This document shows positions 47,016 to 59,599 of a stretch of DNA of 64,000 bases, in pieces (positions within the stretch are counted from its first letter, which is position 1; each line of letters begins with the position of its first letter). The notes beneath the pieces were generated by a model. The model did not search any database. It saw only the letters and a program-made list of their open reading frames with translations, and was not told the DNA's origin. The translations under genes and the position numbers were made by a program. The DNA lies in the NCBI RefSeq assembly GCF_040954835.1, contig NC_090707.1:21284570-21348569 (forward strand). The letters are read 5' to 3'. This stretch comes from Lepisosteus oculatus. Its lineage: Eukaryota; Chordata; Actinopteri; Semionotiformes; Lepisosteidae.

Positions 47016-48231
47016 AATACGTATTCTACACACACTTATAGTGCATTCATGTGGTACATTTAATGATTGCCACATACTACTGTACATATCATGACTAACT
47101 AAAACTGAGGCTTGCTTGCTTACCCAGTAGATAAAAAACACATGATAAAATCAAGTTTAGCTCTTAACCTCATCTAAGCTGCTGTTGTACAATATGACTC
47201 AAACATTCATGCTCAACTCATTGATTGCTGATCTTTGTGGACTGAATATCCATATGGGTACAGACAGGATTGTATGACAATTATATAATCACAAAACATT
47301 CTGTAAATTGTGTCGTTTTCAATTGATTCCACTGACAGAACTTCCACCAGTATGAAAAAATATGCTTCATGATCCCAAAAACAGGATCACCAAGGCTAGC
47401 TTTTAAATGCTAGAAATTAACACTGAACAGATTCTTACCAACAGACTCAAGTGCCATTCAGAATGAACTGCTCATTTCAGTGTTATTTGGATAATTTGAA
47501 AGCCTACATTTGAAATGCTGGTGATAGCTTCTTTGTTGTTGCCTGCTTGATTTAGACTACAGTCTAAAATGAAGAGCAATAAACTTGTAATGTCACATTA
47601 TAGGGTGCTTTTATTGAGTACCCGTATTAACGGAAAAAATGTCAAGCTCCAATATTGTAATAATGCAGTACTATCATATTTTATTTCCTGTGGGAATGTC
47701 TTAATTACAACATCTCTTCTAATAACAGAAGTTTTTTTTTCCCCAACATAGTGTGCCGTTATGAAAACATAAAGCACACCTTTCTTGTTAGGCTTTTCCT
47801 TGGATACAGGAAGCATAATAACACATGCAGAGAGAGAACAAAAAACAGATGGTTGTGTTTCAACTTGAAATAGAAAAAAGTAAGACCTAAATATGGAGCA
47901 TCTAACCTGACAGATTGCTGTGGGATATGAAAAGTCTCCAAATGTCTTCCAAATTAAGTAGATAAAGTACTGTTTTATGTCTCTGAATTGCAGAGGTATG
48001 CCTCTCAGCAGTTGAAAACACTAGTGGTTTCACGGTCTCAAAAAACATTATACCATGCTCAGAATAAATGAGAAATGTCAGATCAATAAAAATTGTCTTT
48101 CTTTTTAAAGAAAATCTTGCCAATATTGATTCTTTTTTTCCCTTTCCAATTCCATTTTTTGATTTACAACTTAATAGGCCACTTCAGTTGCCAAATTAAA
48201 TAATTTAATCTGTATGGTGCCATGCACATTA

Positions 48232-48284
48232 AAACAGTCTTTAAAAACCTTAGGCTACACTGGTAAACTTCCATAAAAGATTAG
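48232..48284 (+). repeat. Short direct repeat, copy 1
   Basis: AACAGTCTTTAAAAACCTTA followed by GGCTACACTGGTAA recurs at 49181 as AACAGTCTTTAAAATCTTAG followed by GATACACAGGTAA. The flanks are not alike. Confidence 0.5.
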
Positions 48285-49180
48285 CAGACACAGACAAATA
48301 TTGTCACCCACAAGGTGGGAGTATGACATTTTTATACTTGATCAGTAAAGAGTATTTTTCCATTTCCTATCCCAAGGAAATATACGGCTGGCCAGTACAA
48401 ATCCATACAAGGGCTGCCAAGCAACCTTAGATGATTGGTGGCTTCTCTTTTTTAAAGGAATCAGGATAACAGGAGTAACTAATGTGCCATTTCAATTCAA
48501 AGAGTTCACCAACCAATGAACACAGAATATCAGTGCAAAAGTACTACGACCAGGACCTGAATGCCTTCGCATCTGGAACAGAATGATGCACTGTCTCTAA
48601 AACACACTGAGAAATTCTTATATGTAGAAGCTAAAACATCAAGCGTGTGGTGTAGTCCAACTAGACACAGAAACTAAAGTTGTACAGTGAGGTCCCAAAA
48701 ATATGTACAGCACTCTACTGGGTCATGGATGCTGAAAGTATTGCTTCAGCTGTGGCTGAGCTGTCATGCCATTTGTAATTAAACTTAATTCGAAATTCCT
48801 TTTCAAAGATCGTAGATCCACCCAGATGCTTCTATAGCAAATGGGGTGCAGAACCACTGAAGGGAGACTAAAAGAAGGGCTAACAAAGGAATGCACACAA
48901 CCATTCATGTTTTCTGTTGTATACTAAGGCATGGAGGTCCAGTTGACCTTGACTGAGAACCAGAGTAGGCAAGGAGTGAACTGAGACAAGCCACAGAGAT
49001 TGACATCTGCCTTCTCAAAACGAGAACCGAGAAAGTGAGGCTCAGCACTTAATGATGGAGATACCCCTCCAAGATAGGAGAATCTCCAAAAGATGAATTC
49101 CTCTGAAAGACACGAGGCAGGGCTATGATTATGATTAAGAGCTGTGCCACCAATTTGAGATCTCAAGAACCTTTTTAAAG

Positions 49181-49233
49181 AAACAGTCTTTAAAATCTTA
49201 GGATACACAGGTAACCTTGGTTACATAAAAGCC
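49181..49233 (+). repeat. Short direct repeat, copy 2
   Basis: Partner of the copy at 48232; about 950 bp lie between them. Confidence 0.5.
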
Positions 49234-49469
49234 ACAGACCAATGGGACATGCAGCAGCAACGGGGACATTTGTTCAAAGCACCAGGAGGAAGTGCTGGAA
49301 AGTAAGTAAAGCAATTTTAAGTTCCAAAGCATTAATATGGATAGTCAATGGCCTCTCTGGAGCCCAGGAACACTTCTCTCATTACATTCAATGGGATGAA
49401 CACTGTGCAGCTTTATTGAAAGTTATCCTGTTCCCCGATACCACTGTGGACATCAGTTACACTGGACCT

Positions 49470-49622
49470 GCCATTAGAAAATGCTATAGGGAAGCTGGAG
49501 CATGTGCGAACACAGGTGTAACATAGTACAAACTCCAAGCAGACAGCAGCCCAGCCATTGAACCCAGGACTCCACTGCTGGGAGGCAGCAATGCAAACCA
49601 CCAAGAAACTGTGCCTCCCTAT
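49470..49622 (-). repeat. SINE family C, 5' (head) part, minus strand
   Basis: AGTACAAACTCCAAGCAGAC, then CATTGAACCCAGGACTCCAC (B-box complement) and GGAGGCAGCAATGCAAACCA (head complement). The 3' body is absent. Confidence 0.65.
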
Positions 49623-49624
49623 TG

Positions 49625-51405
49625 GCCTCCAACTTTTGTAATTAGCCACACTGGGTGTTAATTGGTTAAGGGTTGAGAAATACACATTTTCACATTTGTA
49701 TAATTAGGCTGTGTGATTGTGTGCGTATAACGGAGACACACTGTGCTGGTTTGCTTTTAAGTGTACCTGAGAAATCATACAATAAAGCCTCTGTAACAGA
49801 TTGTCCCCTTGATTGGTAGCATGGTAGGAAAATCTGCACATAAACTATCCCTAATATAGAGGAGCATAGGCAGTAAACAGACAACACCCAATGTAATGTA
49901 CTGTAGCCTTCCCACCCTAATGTAAATTCCAAAGAAGGCTCACTTACAACCCTGTTTTAATTTGATAGTAACAGAGGAAATCCACACACACTTGAAACCT
50001 TTGGCCAGACTGCCAAATACGGTTTTCTTTTTACCAGTGGCTGTTACTAAAATTGTAAAATAATAGATATTTTTAACCTGAACTGGACTTCTTTCTTTCT
50101 AAATGTGTTCAAAATCTCACCATGAGATCTGCTTGTCTCCTTCTCCAGACGGATCGTGAGGGTCTAGCCAGATAGACCAGATTGTGCGAATGCAGCATTT
50201 GGAATGTCTCCTCACCGCTTTCTGGTGGCTCTTCCCTCTTTCGGTCTCCAAAACCAGACTGCCCCCTTACAGTCTCCTGGACTTCTCTTCATAGCCACTG
50301 TACGTTTTTGAGTGTTTTAGATGCTTGGAACTGGTCTGTCTGAGGTTCAAGTCTTTCACACTGTGCCATTTACAAAAGACAAAAAAATACTACTCATTCT
50401 TGCAGTGGGCACATTATAATGTGCAATACTGGTTTCAGTTCAATTTCTTAGAATACCCATAAAAAAGTCAATCTCTGTTACACAATCAGTTGCTCGAAGT
50501 GTGAAATGCTGCTCATTTCCCATGCTCTAGCTGGAAACCTGCCTGGCAGGTTAAAGCTCTTGAGATTTGTTTTAGTCATGATGTATTCATGCACTTTAAA
50601 AGCTGTTTAAGCCACATGTTTTTGAAGAAGTGGAATGGCAGATTGTTCAAGTGTTTTCACCTACAGTACCTTATACTATAACTGTAAATATAGTGCATTC
50701 AGATTAATGTATTATTTCACTAACCTCTGGGGAAAAACACTGAGGCATTGCGTTTCTTAGCTGATCCATAATTTTGTAATACATCTGTATTCTGTATATA
50801 TTTTTGCAAAACAAACCACCCTTTACAGCTTACGGGAGAAAATGCATGCGTACAGTATATTCTGAAACACACACTCTACTTTTGTGTACATAATTCCCCA
50901 AATTGTGATGTTCAATTGTACTGATGTAGGACTGTGCTTCCTTTGTTGTTCAATTATGTTCAACATATGTTACCAGATTTCCAAGTACAGATCCTGTATG
51001 GAGCACTGCACATCACTTTTACTTAAATATATATACAGGGACAATAAAGAAGAATTGATTAATCTGAATATGACCCATCTTCTGTTTCGTATTTCTTGCA
51101 TGTGGATGAGATTTCAACTTTTTTTTTTTTTTACACAAGGTTTAAGTTTTTTAAAACTAACAGCAAGGCCTTTATGCCCAGCTCCAGAAAACAAATTGCT
51201 CTCAATTGACCATATCAAAGTTGAAAAAAGCAGCGTGGCAGCACTAAACGATTCTTTGAGAACAAACATTGTTTGCAAACTGTCGCAATATAATTAGGTC
51301 AGTTTCCTTAATTGTGACCTACCCATCAAAGCTTCATTATTCGTCATGAACTGAAGAATACCTTTGTGAAAATGATGTAGTGTATTTGAATATCCCCGCT
51401 TTGTG
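49625..51405. other. Intergenic stretch without recognised elements
   Basis: The 137-codon frame at 50884-51297 includes a T13 run and has no family motif. Nothing else recognised. Confidence 0.35.
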
Positions 51406-51411
51406 CTCGTT

Positions 51412-51487
51412 GTTTGCACGGATAGGTCCTGGCTGCCCTGCAAACCTGAATTGGAAGAAGCAGATAGGAAATGGATGGATGGATTTG
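51412..51487 (+). repeat. SINE family C, 3' tail only
   Basis: ATAGGTCCTGGCTGCCCTGC, then AACCTGAATTGGAAGAAGCA and the tail GATAGGAAATGGATGGATGG. Confidence 0.7.
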
Positions 51488-51569
51488 AATACAGTGATAT
51501 TAAGTGATATTGGTTGAGTGGGGTATGATTACAATAGCTCAACATAAGTGAGGATCTGCAATTGAAGTG

Positions 51570-51810
51570 ATTACTTCAGGACTACGAATGAAACAAAGAG
51601 CAGGTCACACAAATTAAAGGAGCAAGCAATTTAAAATTTAGACAGGGGGCATTTCTTTAAACAAAGGGTGTCTGTGGGGAAAAAAAAGTGTTGAAGGTGA
51701 TGCCATGGAATTATTCATGGAGAGGCTAGATGAAATCCTGGGAACAACCAGCTTCTAGAGCTCTAAAGGCAAGACAGGCTGAATGGGCTTCTCTCATTTG
51801 TAACCATTTG
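51570..51810 (+). repeat. CR1-type LINE 3' end
   Basis: Contains GGGGGCATTTCTTTAAACAA AGGGTGT-type sequence, then GAGAGGCTAGATGAAATCCT (the GLDEILG-type C-terminal block) and ends with GACAGGCTGAATGGGCTTCT followed by CTCATTTGTAACC, the common tail of these elements. Confidence 0.6.
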
Positions 51811-52539
51811 GAACCTGTGTTCCTAAGAAATTTGAAAACAACGCCATTATTGATTGCGAGGCACAGTAGTTTATCCTCAGACAGCCACTCCTTCTGCTGA
51901 ACAGGTACAGGTTCATTTTCTGGGGCCATCATGTGTTGGATCAATAGTTACTCTCTCTCTCTCCAGTGCTTACTTCATTTTCTAATGACCGTTTATTAAT
52001 TAATTTATTAATTACAGGTACAGGTTTCTGTGCTAAGCCTAAAGGTATGCTGAGCAATAAAGCAAGACCAGAAACTTCCACCTATCTAACGCTGTGCCCC
52101 CTTACCACTTGTTTAGTAACTTTCAATTACAGCTCATGCTGTCAATAAAATGCAGTTCTAAAAAATCATTTAAAAATATCTGGAAAATATCATAGTAACA
52201 AAAGTGTGGTTGTTGGGGCCATGTAGCTCTTCTGTATCATAAATGTGATATTTTAACAGAGCCGAAGTCGTGTTCCCCACAAGGTTCAGTTTTAATGTGC
52301 AGAACGAATGGAGTACGTGGCACTGGGAAGTGAATGCTTGTTCCCAGTGCTGCAAAGGTCATAGCCCCTTAAGAAGATTGGAATTGTGCTTCTATCTTCT
52401 TACATCAATAAGCTACTCCATTTGCGGTTTCTCTGCAGGAGTTATTCTAATTGGCAGCAGAGTCACCACCCTGTAGTCCGATCTTGTCAGATATCAGATG
52501 GCGTGGAAGGTTGGACCGGGTCGGTTCTCAGATGGTAGG

Positions 52540-52850
52540 CATCTAAGGCAGAAATGGTCTCAGAGAGCTGCAGTCCAGCAGCTTTTGTAGTTCACCATTA
52601 AATCTCCACTTTCTAAAGATATGGAACAATTCCATTGTGAACAATTAAACAGGTGATTGGTGAAGTAATTTAGAGACTAAATTCTGAACACTAAAATCTA
52701 AGTACACAAGTACATCTCGTTCACCCTCAGAGACTATAATTATCTTAATTGAACAGATTTCTCCCTTGATTCATCACCTTACAGATGACCTATAAAACTA
52801 AAAGGACTGGGGCTTTAGGAACCAAAGTGGGAAACCCCTACTTTAAGGAA
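52540..52850. mobile_element. Possible MITE
   Basis: The left end (AGAGCTGCAGTCCAGCAGCT) and the reversed right end (TTTCCCACTTTGGTTCC, AGCCCCAGTCCTTTTAGTTT) align loosely as inverted termini around a TTAATTG-rich core. This fits a worn palindromic DNA element. Confidence 0.35.
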
Positions 52851-53162
52851 ATCCTGGTTTCTGCAGTAAGTGGTGCAGTTGGGAGGGAACCAGTAGGGGG
52901 CACTCTTTCCCCTGGGCCAGAATTTCTAATCAAGTTCTTCAGTATGGCTATAAAAGGCACAGAGCACTAACATAAGAACTGTAAAGCCAAGGCAGTGACA
53001 ATGATCATAGAGGTAGAGATGATATTCGTAGCGGTGTGGCTAAATATCCATTCTGGGAAAGCATCCACTTTCACTCCTCGAGCAGATTTGTTGCGTTATC
53101 TCTTTATTTTTCCCCAGTAATTATTTGAAGACAAAATTCAAAGAACTTTATTATTTACAACA

Positions 53163-53290
53163 ATAACAGAGTGACCTACCTTGCTCAAGGGCGCAACAGC
53201 AGCATCCCTTCTGGGATCTGAAATCATAACAATAGGACTGCTAGTGCAAAAAGGCTGCTGTGCGTCACCCTCCTAACCAAGCAAAGGGTT
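53163..53290 (-). repeat. tRNA-headed SINE fragment, minus strand
   Basis: ACCTACCTTGCTCAAGGGCG, CAACAGCAGCATCCCTTCTG and GGATCTGAAATC are the reversed CCTTGAGCAAG core and B-box region of the same SINE type as 1775-1885. Confidence 0.55.
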
Positions 53291-53382
53291 GTAGGAGTGT
53301 GGTACATGCCACTTAGACCTGTTTGGAGTATATGCCGGCATCTTTCAAGAAGTAGTTGGATGAAAACCTTTCATCAATTAAC

Positions 53383-53597
53383 ATAAGATCACTTTATTAG
53401 CCATATACAATTTCCTGGATTAGGAATTTGTCTTTTCGCATATCCCAGTTTGCTCTCCATGAGACACACAGGCAGGGAGAGAGAAGCCTGGGGTCAGAGC
53501 GCAGGGTCAGCCATTTATAAAGCGCCCCTGGAGCAGCTGGGGTTAAGGGGCTTGCTCAGGGGTCCAACGGAGTAGGATTCCTCCGCCGGCCGCGCAA
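53383..53597 (-). repeat. SINE family B, minus strand
   Basis: Runs from TAAGATCACTTTATTAGCCA and TATACAATTTCCTGGATTAG through TTGCTCTCCATGAGACACAC and GCAGCTGGGGTTAAGGGGCT to TAGGATTCCTCCGCCGGCCG. It has the full 3' end of the family and lacks the tRNA head. It still has CpGs, suggesting that it is younger than the two intronic copies. Confidence 0.85.
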
Positions 53598-53599
53598 TT

Positions 53600-54555
53600 T
53601 GAAATAGCTACAAACTTCCAAAAACATTTTAGATGTGCTAAATGGCCGCCTGGCGTTGTAACCACCGGTTGCTATCTCTCATATAGCATCGTAGAGAAAA
53701 CCCAGTTGTAATTACGACTTTGTTATTATGCACATAACATACCATAGTCTGGTGTAGAATCCAGTACAAACGCATCGTCTCTCCTTTGGTAAAAAAAAAA
53801 AATCGCCCTTTACAAGTCTCCTAATAACACTCTTATATTTCTAAATATGTGTCTTTCTTAATTAGCCAGTTAATTTAATTAGTGGTGACAGGGTCAAAGC
53901 TTTGATTAATTGATTTTTTTAAATTACTCCACTTTGCGTCTTCTAAATACACATATCCCCCCCATGAAACGAACCTGAAACGTGCTCGTCATTTTTGGTG
54001 GCATCCTCCTTTTTATCATCACTGTAAAAAAAACAACTTTAGTTTATAAAGCATATGAAAGAATAGGAAAGTTTTTTTTAAAAAAACATTCACATCAGGT
54101 GTGGGTTGGGTTGATTATCCTTTTTGAATTTAGAAAATATTCAGGACCCGATACATCTGTTTAACCTTCTGGAAGACGAAATGTTGGAAGTGTGATATTG
54201 AGCGCGATTATGATAGGTTAATTTAGACATGAACTGTGTGTAATACAGGTAAAGAAAATGCCAAATTGAATTAAAGATTGAATTTACAATTATAGCTCAT
54301 CACAGTTATTATAATCAAGCAGCGTATCTAATGCATGGTATATGTAAATAAATTGTCATATGAAAACTTCAAAATGTAAAGCAGATTGCTTGGTGTAAAA
54401 AGTACATACTGTTTATTTTACGTTTCCTTACTCTTGTGCAAATCCTACTCCACTTCGCGTTGATGTACTTCCCTATATTTAACAAAATGAAACATATGCC
54501 GCTTGACAAAACCGACCAATCATTTAATACCATTCACCTGTCAATGCTTATTTGA
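53600..54555. other. Intergenic DNA upstream of the CpG-rich promoter
   Basis: AT-rich, no repeat recognised. Confidence 0.4.
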
Positions 54556-54559
54556 CCAA

Positions 54560-54990
54560 TGAATTTTTCACTCTGTTTCCTCCCAGCATTTGCGTCTACC
54601 CAATGAGTACAGTGGATTATCAGGGAAACACTGTGAGCGTCTTAATGCGCGCTCCCGATTTCCTTCGGTCTGTGCAGAGCTTGTCATGACTGGAGGAGGT
54701 GGGGCCCACAGCTCTCCTTCAGCCAATCACCGTAGGGTTTCTCCCGCTGTGCTCGCTCCCGAGGGGCGACCCCGTGAGAGTATCCGAGGGTCTTCACTCG
54801 GAGCTGTTGACTGCATGCGGTTCGTGCAGCAGCTCATTTACGACTCCATGCGCAGTCAGTAATAACATCGGCAGCGGTGATAGTAGTATTGTAGGCAGGC
54901 GGCGTTCTGTGCGTTTAAATTTAATGGCGGACGAACGGTACTAAAAAAAAACAAATCAACACCATCTCCATTCAAACATCATCAGAGACG
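54560..54990 (+). promoter_or_regulatory. CpG-rich promoter, probably of adarb1
   Basis: By my count about 26 CpGs lie in 54580-54960, while flanking kilobases have very few. CCAAT boxes in GACCAATCAT (54513) and TGACCAATGA (54553) are just upstream, and GCCAATCACC (54722) is inside. TTTAATGGCGGACG near 54920 resembles a YY1-type ATGGCGG site often placed close to transcription starts. The island ends at a perfect splice donor on the + strand. In human, ADARB1 is the next + strand gene after SLX9, so the assignment is by synteny only. Confidence 0.6.
54880..54990 (+). other. Putative non-coding first exon (adarb1, by synteny)
   Basis: The sequence ends AACATCATCAGAGACG before GTAAGTATGG at 54991, an excellent donor. 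The exon start is not defined; the ATGGCGG motif near 54920 and the CpG density suggest initiation somewhere in 54700-54930. No ADARB1 coding motif (dsRNA-binding or deaminase domain) is in the exon or anywhere in the window, in line with a 5'UTR exon followed by a long intron. ADARB1 converts adenosine to inosine in double-stranded RNA in the nucleus. Confidence 0.45.
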
Positions 54991-54994
54991 GTAA

Positions 54995-57900
54995 GTATGG
55001 ACGTTCAGGTTTAGATTTGCATGTACAGACTTGTTTTTTGTCAATGAAATTCAGCAATGTAATAATTAAAGACCCTTTGTGAATGCACTGCCTTAAATCT
55101 ATTTAAATTTCCAGCGTGGTTATTTTTTATATACATTTCACTAATATGTCTGATTGAGATCCACCTGGTTTCGCTATTTTACCTGCCATTTTCAAAGCCT
55201 TGGGTATTGTTTCAGGTTGTATATTATAAAGAGATCACTATTATGGAAAGATCAAAATAACATATTGTGGCCGTTCCGGAGAGGGTGACTGACAGCAAAA
55301 ACGGAATATTATCATCTACCGTAGCAACAGATCAATGGGTTGTTCTTTTTGGGATCCGTACTATTTATATAGCTTTTTATTTCAAGTTTTGAAATGCTAT
55401 TGTATTCTACTAGCGCCGACAAACAGAATACTAATAAACATGATGTTGTGCTTGAATTGTGTTCAGTGATAGTGTGCAGTGCAGATAAAAATCGTGATGC
55501 CTTTGCAGTTTGGTTTGAACTCTTATCTTCTTTGGTCGAAGCGGCTCCAGGGGTGAATTTCGATTGCACGTTTATCCTGTTTCTATTGGACGCATGCATT
55601 TTTATGTCTAGCCTAAACCTTAAAAACCCCACACTTCTCAGTGAGTTGGGTTTTGTAGCTGAGAACATTGTGACGTTAACTGCTGTAGAAATTCTTTTAT
55701 AAGATTAATGTTATTTCGTGAAAAGTAGGCGGTTGCACGCTTGTGATTTAACCTATAATTGATTTATCATTTTTTCATTACGTTTAATGTTGGGCTGAAA
55801 TTGCAGGGACAAGCTTGTGACGGACTGTTTGTGTGTTTAGCATTAAAGCATTTCTAGTAAACAATACAGACCTCGGTATGCAGCTGGTAATGTCACAATA
55901 GTAAATACAGTTCCCTGGGCATGTTCGAAGTCAATATTTAGTTCATGTGTATGTGTTATAAAATCACAGCGGGGGTTATTTAACAGATAGTTAAATACAG
56001 CTCCCTTTGCAGTCATTCTGCACTTCATTCAGCTCCCGTTTAGAGCAGCAGGAAAAAAAAGCTTGTTGACAGATTTGGGTTTTGTGAATTAAACAAAACT
56101 GAAATCGAATCCACTGCAAACTCTACTGTCCTGCTAGAAGCAGAACCAGGATGAAGTACATTTTTTTTTTTTTTGCGAGCTGAAAGGAAGTTTTCTTTGG
56201 TGTTCAGTCCGGTTTATTACTGTCGCAGTGGAGTAATAGTCACCTGAGCAAATGAGCTGGTGTGTACATGTGCTCAGCTGAGGTGTGTGAAGACCAGATA
56301 TTAACCTTCAAGTGACTGTTCAAAGATTGATGGTTGTATCTTAATGCGGTACCTCTAACTTGGCTTCCACTCAGTTTACTTCTCATTTCTGCATTTTTCT
56401 TGAGATAGATTTTACTCTTTGAGATATGTCTGCTACCCCAAGGGAAGGGAAAAATCAAAATAACTTACTTGGTCTAGCATTCATTGTGGCATTTGACATT
56501 AATATAAATTAGTAGCACATTTCCTGCATAAGGCCAATGTGACAATAAAAATATGAAAATTGAATTTTTTTGGCCTGCCAAAATGTAATTAATTTTGACT
56601 TGAGAAGTGAATATAAAAATCTAGATTTAAGTATTTGAACCACATTGGTGTAATACTGTTTCCATTTCAGCAGTCCTTCAACGTATCTGTGGTAGACCTA
56701 AAAGTATATTCAGCGATAGTTTTTTCTGTTTTTGTAAAGCCCTAATTGAAATAATAGTCTATTGTTTTCTTTTATATGCTGAGTGGTTTCTAATGGATGA
56801 TCAACAAAGAACTTCAAGTTTATTGTCGTGTTGGTCTTGCATGCATTTTGCATTATCATCATATATTTGCAGTTAAATTGTCTCAAAATGAATTTAGGAG
56901 AAAGGTACTGTAGCTTTAACACGGATTAAAATTTATTTCCAGTCCTTTTAAGTTTGGCAGTGCTGATGAGTACAGCATCTTGGAGTTATTTAATTTGTGA
57001 TAGAGTGAGTTACCGTTCCTTAATAAAGTTAATTGAGCAACTTGCTGTGTGGTTGCAATAGTCTACAAAAGGCTTCCTGGTTAGTAATTTCACAAATTCA
57101 GCATCATACTGTGTTCTATGTTTTCAACTCTGATGTCTTTGAATCCTGAAGCTAGCTCGCCTGTAACGTCAGCAAATCAATCACAAATTCTGTAGAACTG
57201 TAAAAGGAAAAATGGTGTGTTAACATTTTTGTCATCTCTCATCACAGCTGCTCCAGAGGACCGGTGATGAGATTTTAGTCCTGAAATAATAATCCACGAA
57301 TGTTTAATGCAGAAAATCCATTGCTTGTTTTATTTTGATGTTTTTGGTTGGCAGCTTGAACTCAGATCTTCTTATACCTCTTTCCAATTCACATGCTGGC
57401 ACCAATTTATTTACAAATAAAATAGTGTCACTTTGAAAGGGTAAGCTATGTTTCTTGTATATTTTTTTCATTTTTAGGATGTTTATGCACAAAATAATTG
57501 TGGACAATTTATTGCTGTGTTCTCATTGTGTTTTTGATGGGGCAGAAAGGCCAAATCTCCTTTTCTAGTCCTTTCCCTAATTCCTTTTGCATGGTAGCAT
57601 GCATCTGGAAAACATTTAGCGCCTATAAGAGCTCTTCATAATGGTTTGAATTCTAGTTTGGGGTTATTCGGTTTATTGGGTGTTGGATTCTTGTTTCTTT
57701 AACCCAAAATTATGTTGATGGTGCATTTGACATTATTAATTACATAGGAAAAAACTTATAACCATTTTAAACACTTTAAAAGTGTGTAATACCAGAACAT
57801 AAGTATATTATTACAATATAGTTGTCAAATTGTATTAGTATTGCAGCAGTATATCAATATGTGATTGGTGGTAGTTTGTGAATATACCAGAATCAAACTT

Positions 57901-59270
57901 TTACCTATGTTTCTTCTATGAAAGTCCGTGTTTTGATTTGTGCAAGGAAACTGTAAGCTTCAGTATGAATAAAGGTTGAAAGGTTTTTATCTGATCTGAC
58001 AAACAATAAATACTGTTGATGTGTGTTAGGGGGACAATGCTCAACCATTCATGCTTAGTAATCCCATATAGTCCATCTGATACTCTAGTAAAAAGTGCCA
58101 ATTTCTCAGACTGGTTATAATATAAAATTAATTGATGGTATATGAAATTTGTACAAATTTGGAGTTAAGCACAATATTGTGAACTTTGTGAAGGTACTAT
58201 ATGGCCGCCATGTTGCCATGGGTGAGAGCAAGAGTTTCCCGAATTGCTTTCGCCTGTATTCACAAGCCTGCTTGTTTATAGTGCAATAAGGCCGCATCAT
58301 GTCACCAGAAGTCTTATGCCTTGTTGCCTCGTTCTGAATCGCAGAACATGGCGCTAAGCACACCTGGACATTTCAGCTATTTTATTATGTAAATTGGTTT
58401 GTTTTACAAGGTACTGTGTACATTTTACTTTTATTGTGTTTTGAAATGCACTCATCAATGCTGATTCTTTCAAATCCTGAAATATAAAAAAAATGTACTG
58501 CAGTTTCCGTTTAAGTGGCCTTGTCCAATGATATGGCAAAATTTAAAACTATACATTAGGACCAAATTCAGATTTGAGTTAAACACCGGCTTGCAGTATG
58601 AAAGAAAGAGAACATAGTTTTAAATACAAGAGAGTACTCTTATTTACTGGGGCAAAGAAACTCACAGTACATTTAAATTAAACCTTTAAGGTCTACGTTT
58701 GTTTTTTGGCAGAAAGAATCCTTTAATTACTGTATGGATGTTGTTACTGTTTCAGGACAAACCAATGATTTAGTCCAGTTGTGTCTTTAGTAATCAGACT
58801 TTCATTTTTTGGATTTGTCGTACACTGCAAATGTATCTCTGAAATATTGTTGGGTAAAATTAATATTTAGAAATTAAAATAAGGGCACTCTATATGATCT
58901 ACAAGGTATCATTTTTGAAATCTTGACTGCTGTTTTGCTTTTGGTTCAGTTAGTCTGTTAAAGCTTGCAGTAATCTCCAAGCCAAATATTTCTGCTATTA
59001 TTTCACATTTCGGTCACATATTTGGTGCTTTCTGTGACTGTCACAAGATTTCATAGATACTGGTATCTGTAATAGAACTGGGATTGTAAGGCTTGAACTA
59101 CTCCAATATAAGGGTATACTTTTAAAAAATTTCATTAAAAAACTGATAAACAATATGTTATTGCTAGCTTTATTCAGATTAGTTAAGGAAAGAGTTCAAT
59201 TATCATTGGTCAATGATATTACAGAAATATGTTTTTTGATTTAAGTAGTGGACTTATGTGTATTTCTTGC
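54995..59270. other. Presumed first intron of adarb1, left part
   Basis: No repeat family was recognised in these 4.3 kb, which is unusual for this window; low repeat content next to a promoter often goes with regulatory DNA. Two long opposite frames overlap at 55312-55702 but show no known domain. Confidence 0.4.
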
Positions 59271-59272
59271 AG

Positions 59273-59459
59273 GGAAAAAGATGTGGCTGACTAATTGGGT
59301 GACTGTTTGGCTTGGGGGTCTGAATTGAGACCTCAAAGGCTCAGTAGGGTCTGAGAGACCCCAGCTTACTTTGGCCTAGACTTTCTTTGCCTGCCCTTGA
59401 GGGCATGTCAATGCTGATTCATCTCCCTGCGATGAAGTTGGATGGACACAGGACCTGCA
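59273..59459 (+). other. Candidate non-coding exon (5'UTR exon of adarb1?)
   Basis: TGTGTATTTCTTGCAG at 59257-59272 is a strong acceptor. The following 187 bp (GGAAAAAGATGTGGCTGACT ... GATGGACACAGGACCTGCAG) have balanced base composition unlike the AT-rich surroundings, and end at a weak donor, CAG/GTTATA; a better donor, CAG/GTGCGT, occurs at 59594. It has a short upstream-type ORF of 15 codons starting at 59282. No coding domain is recognised. Confidence 0.3.
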
Positions 59460-59599
59460 GGTTATATCCCTTATTAAAGATGTACACATTTGTATGCAGT
59501 TTCCTCTGAGGGTTGTCTGAGCTGAAGATTGAGGTCTGTGACGTCAGTATATCAGAGGTGCAGTGCAACTTTGCGTTATAATGTTTGTAACAGGTGCGT

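Noticed and set aside
50884..51297. 137-codon frame rich in cysteine and phenylalanine
   Set aside because: Includes a long T run; composition typical of chance frames in AT-rich DNA, with no motif.
54590..54944. Two overlapping frames in the CpG island
   Set aside because: Open frames are expected by chance in CpG-rich, stop-poor DNA; one lacks an ATG start and neither resembles a known protein.
55312..55702. Overlapping frames of about 100-118 codons on opposite strands
   Set aside because: No motif or splice pattern; mutual shadows of a stop-poor stretch.
49060..56460. Possible shared repeat between 49060-49170 and 56280-56400 (similar minus-strand peptides around SQ..GTAL..NH)
   Set aside because: Nucleotide similarity by eye is too weak to claim common origin without an alignment score.
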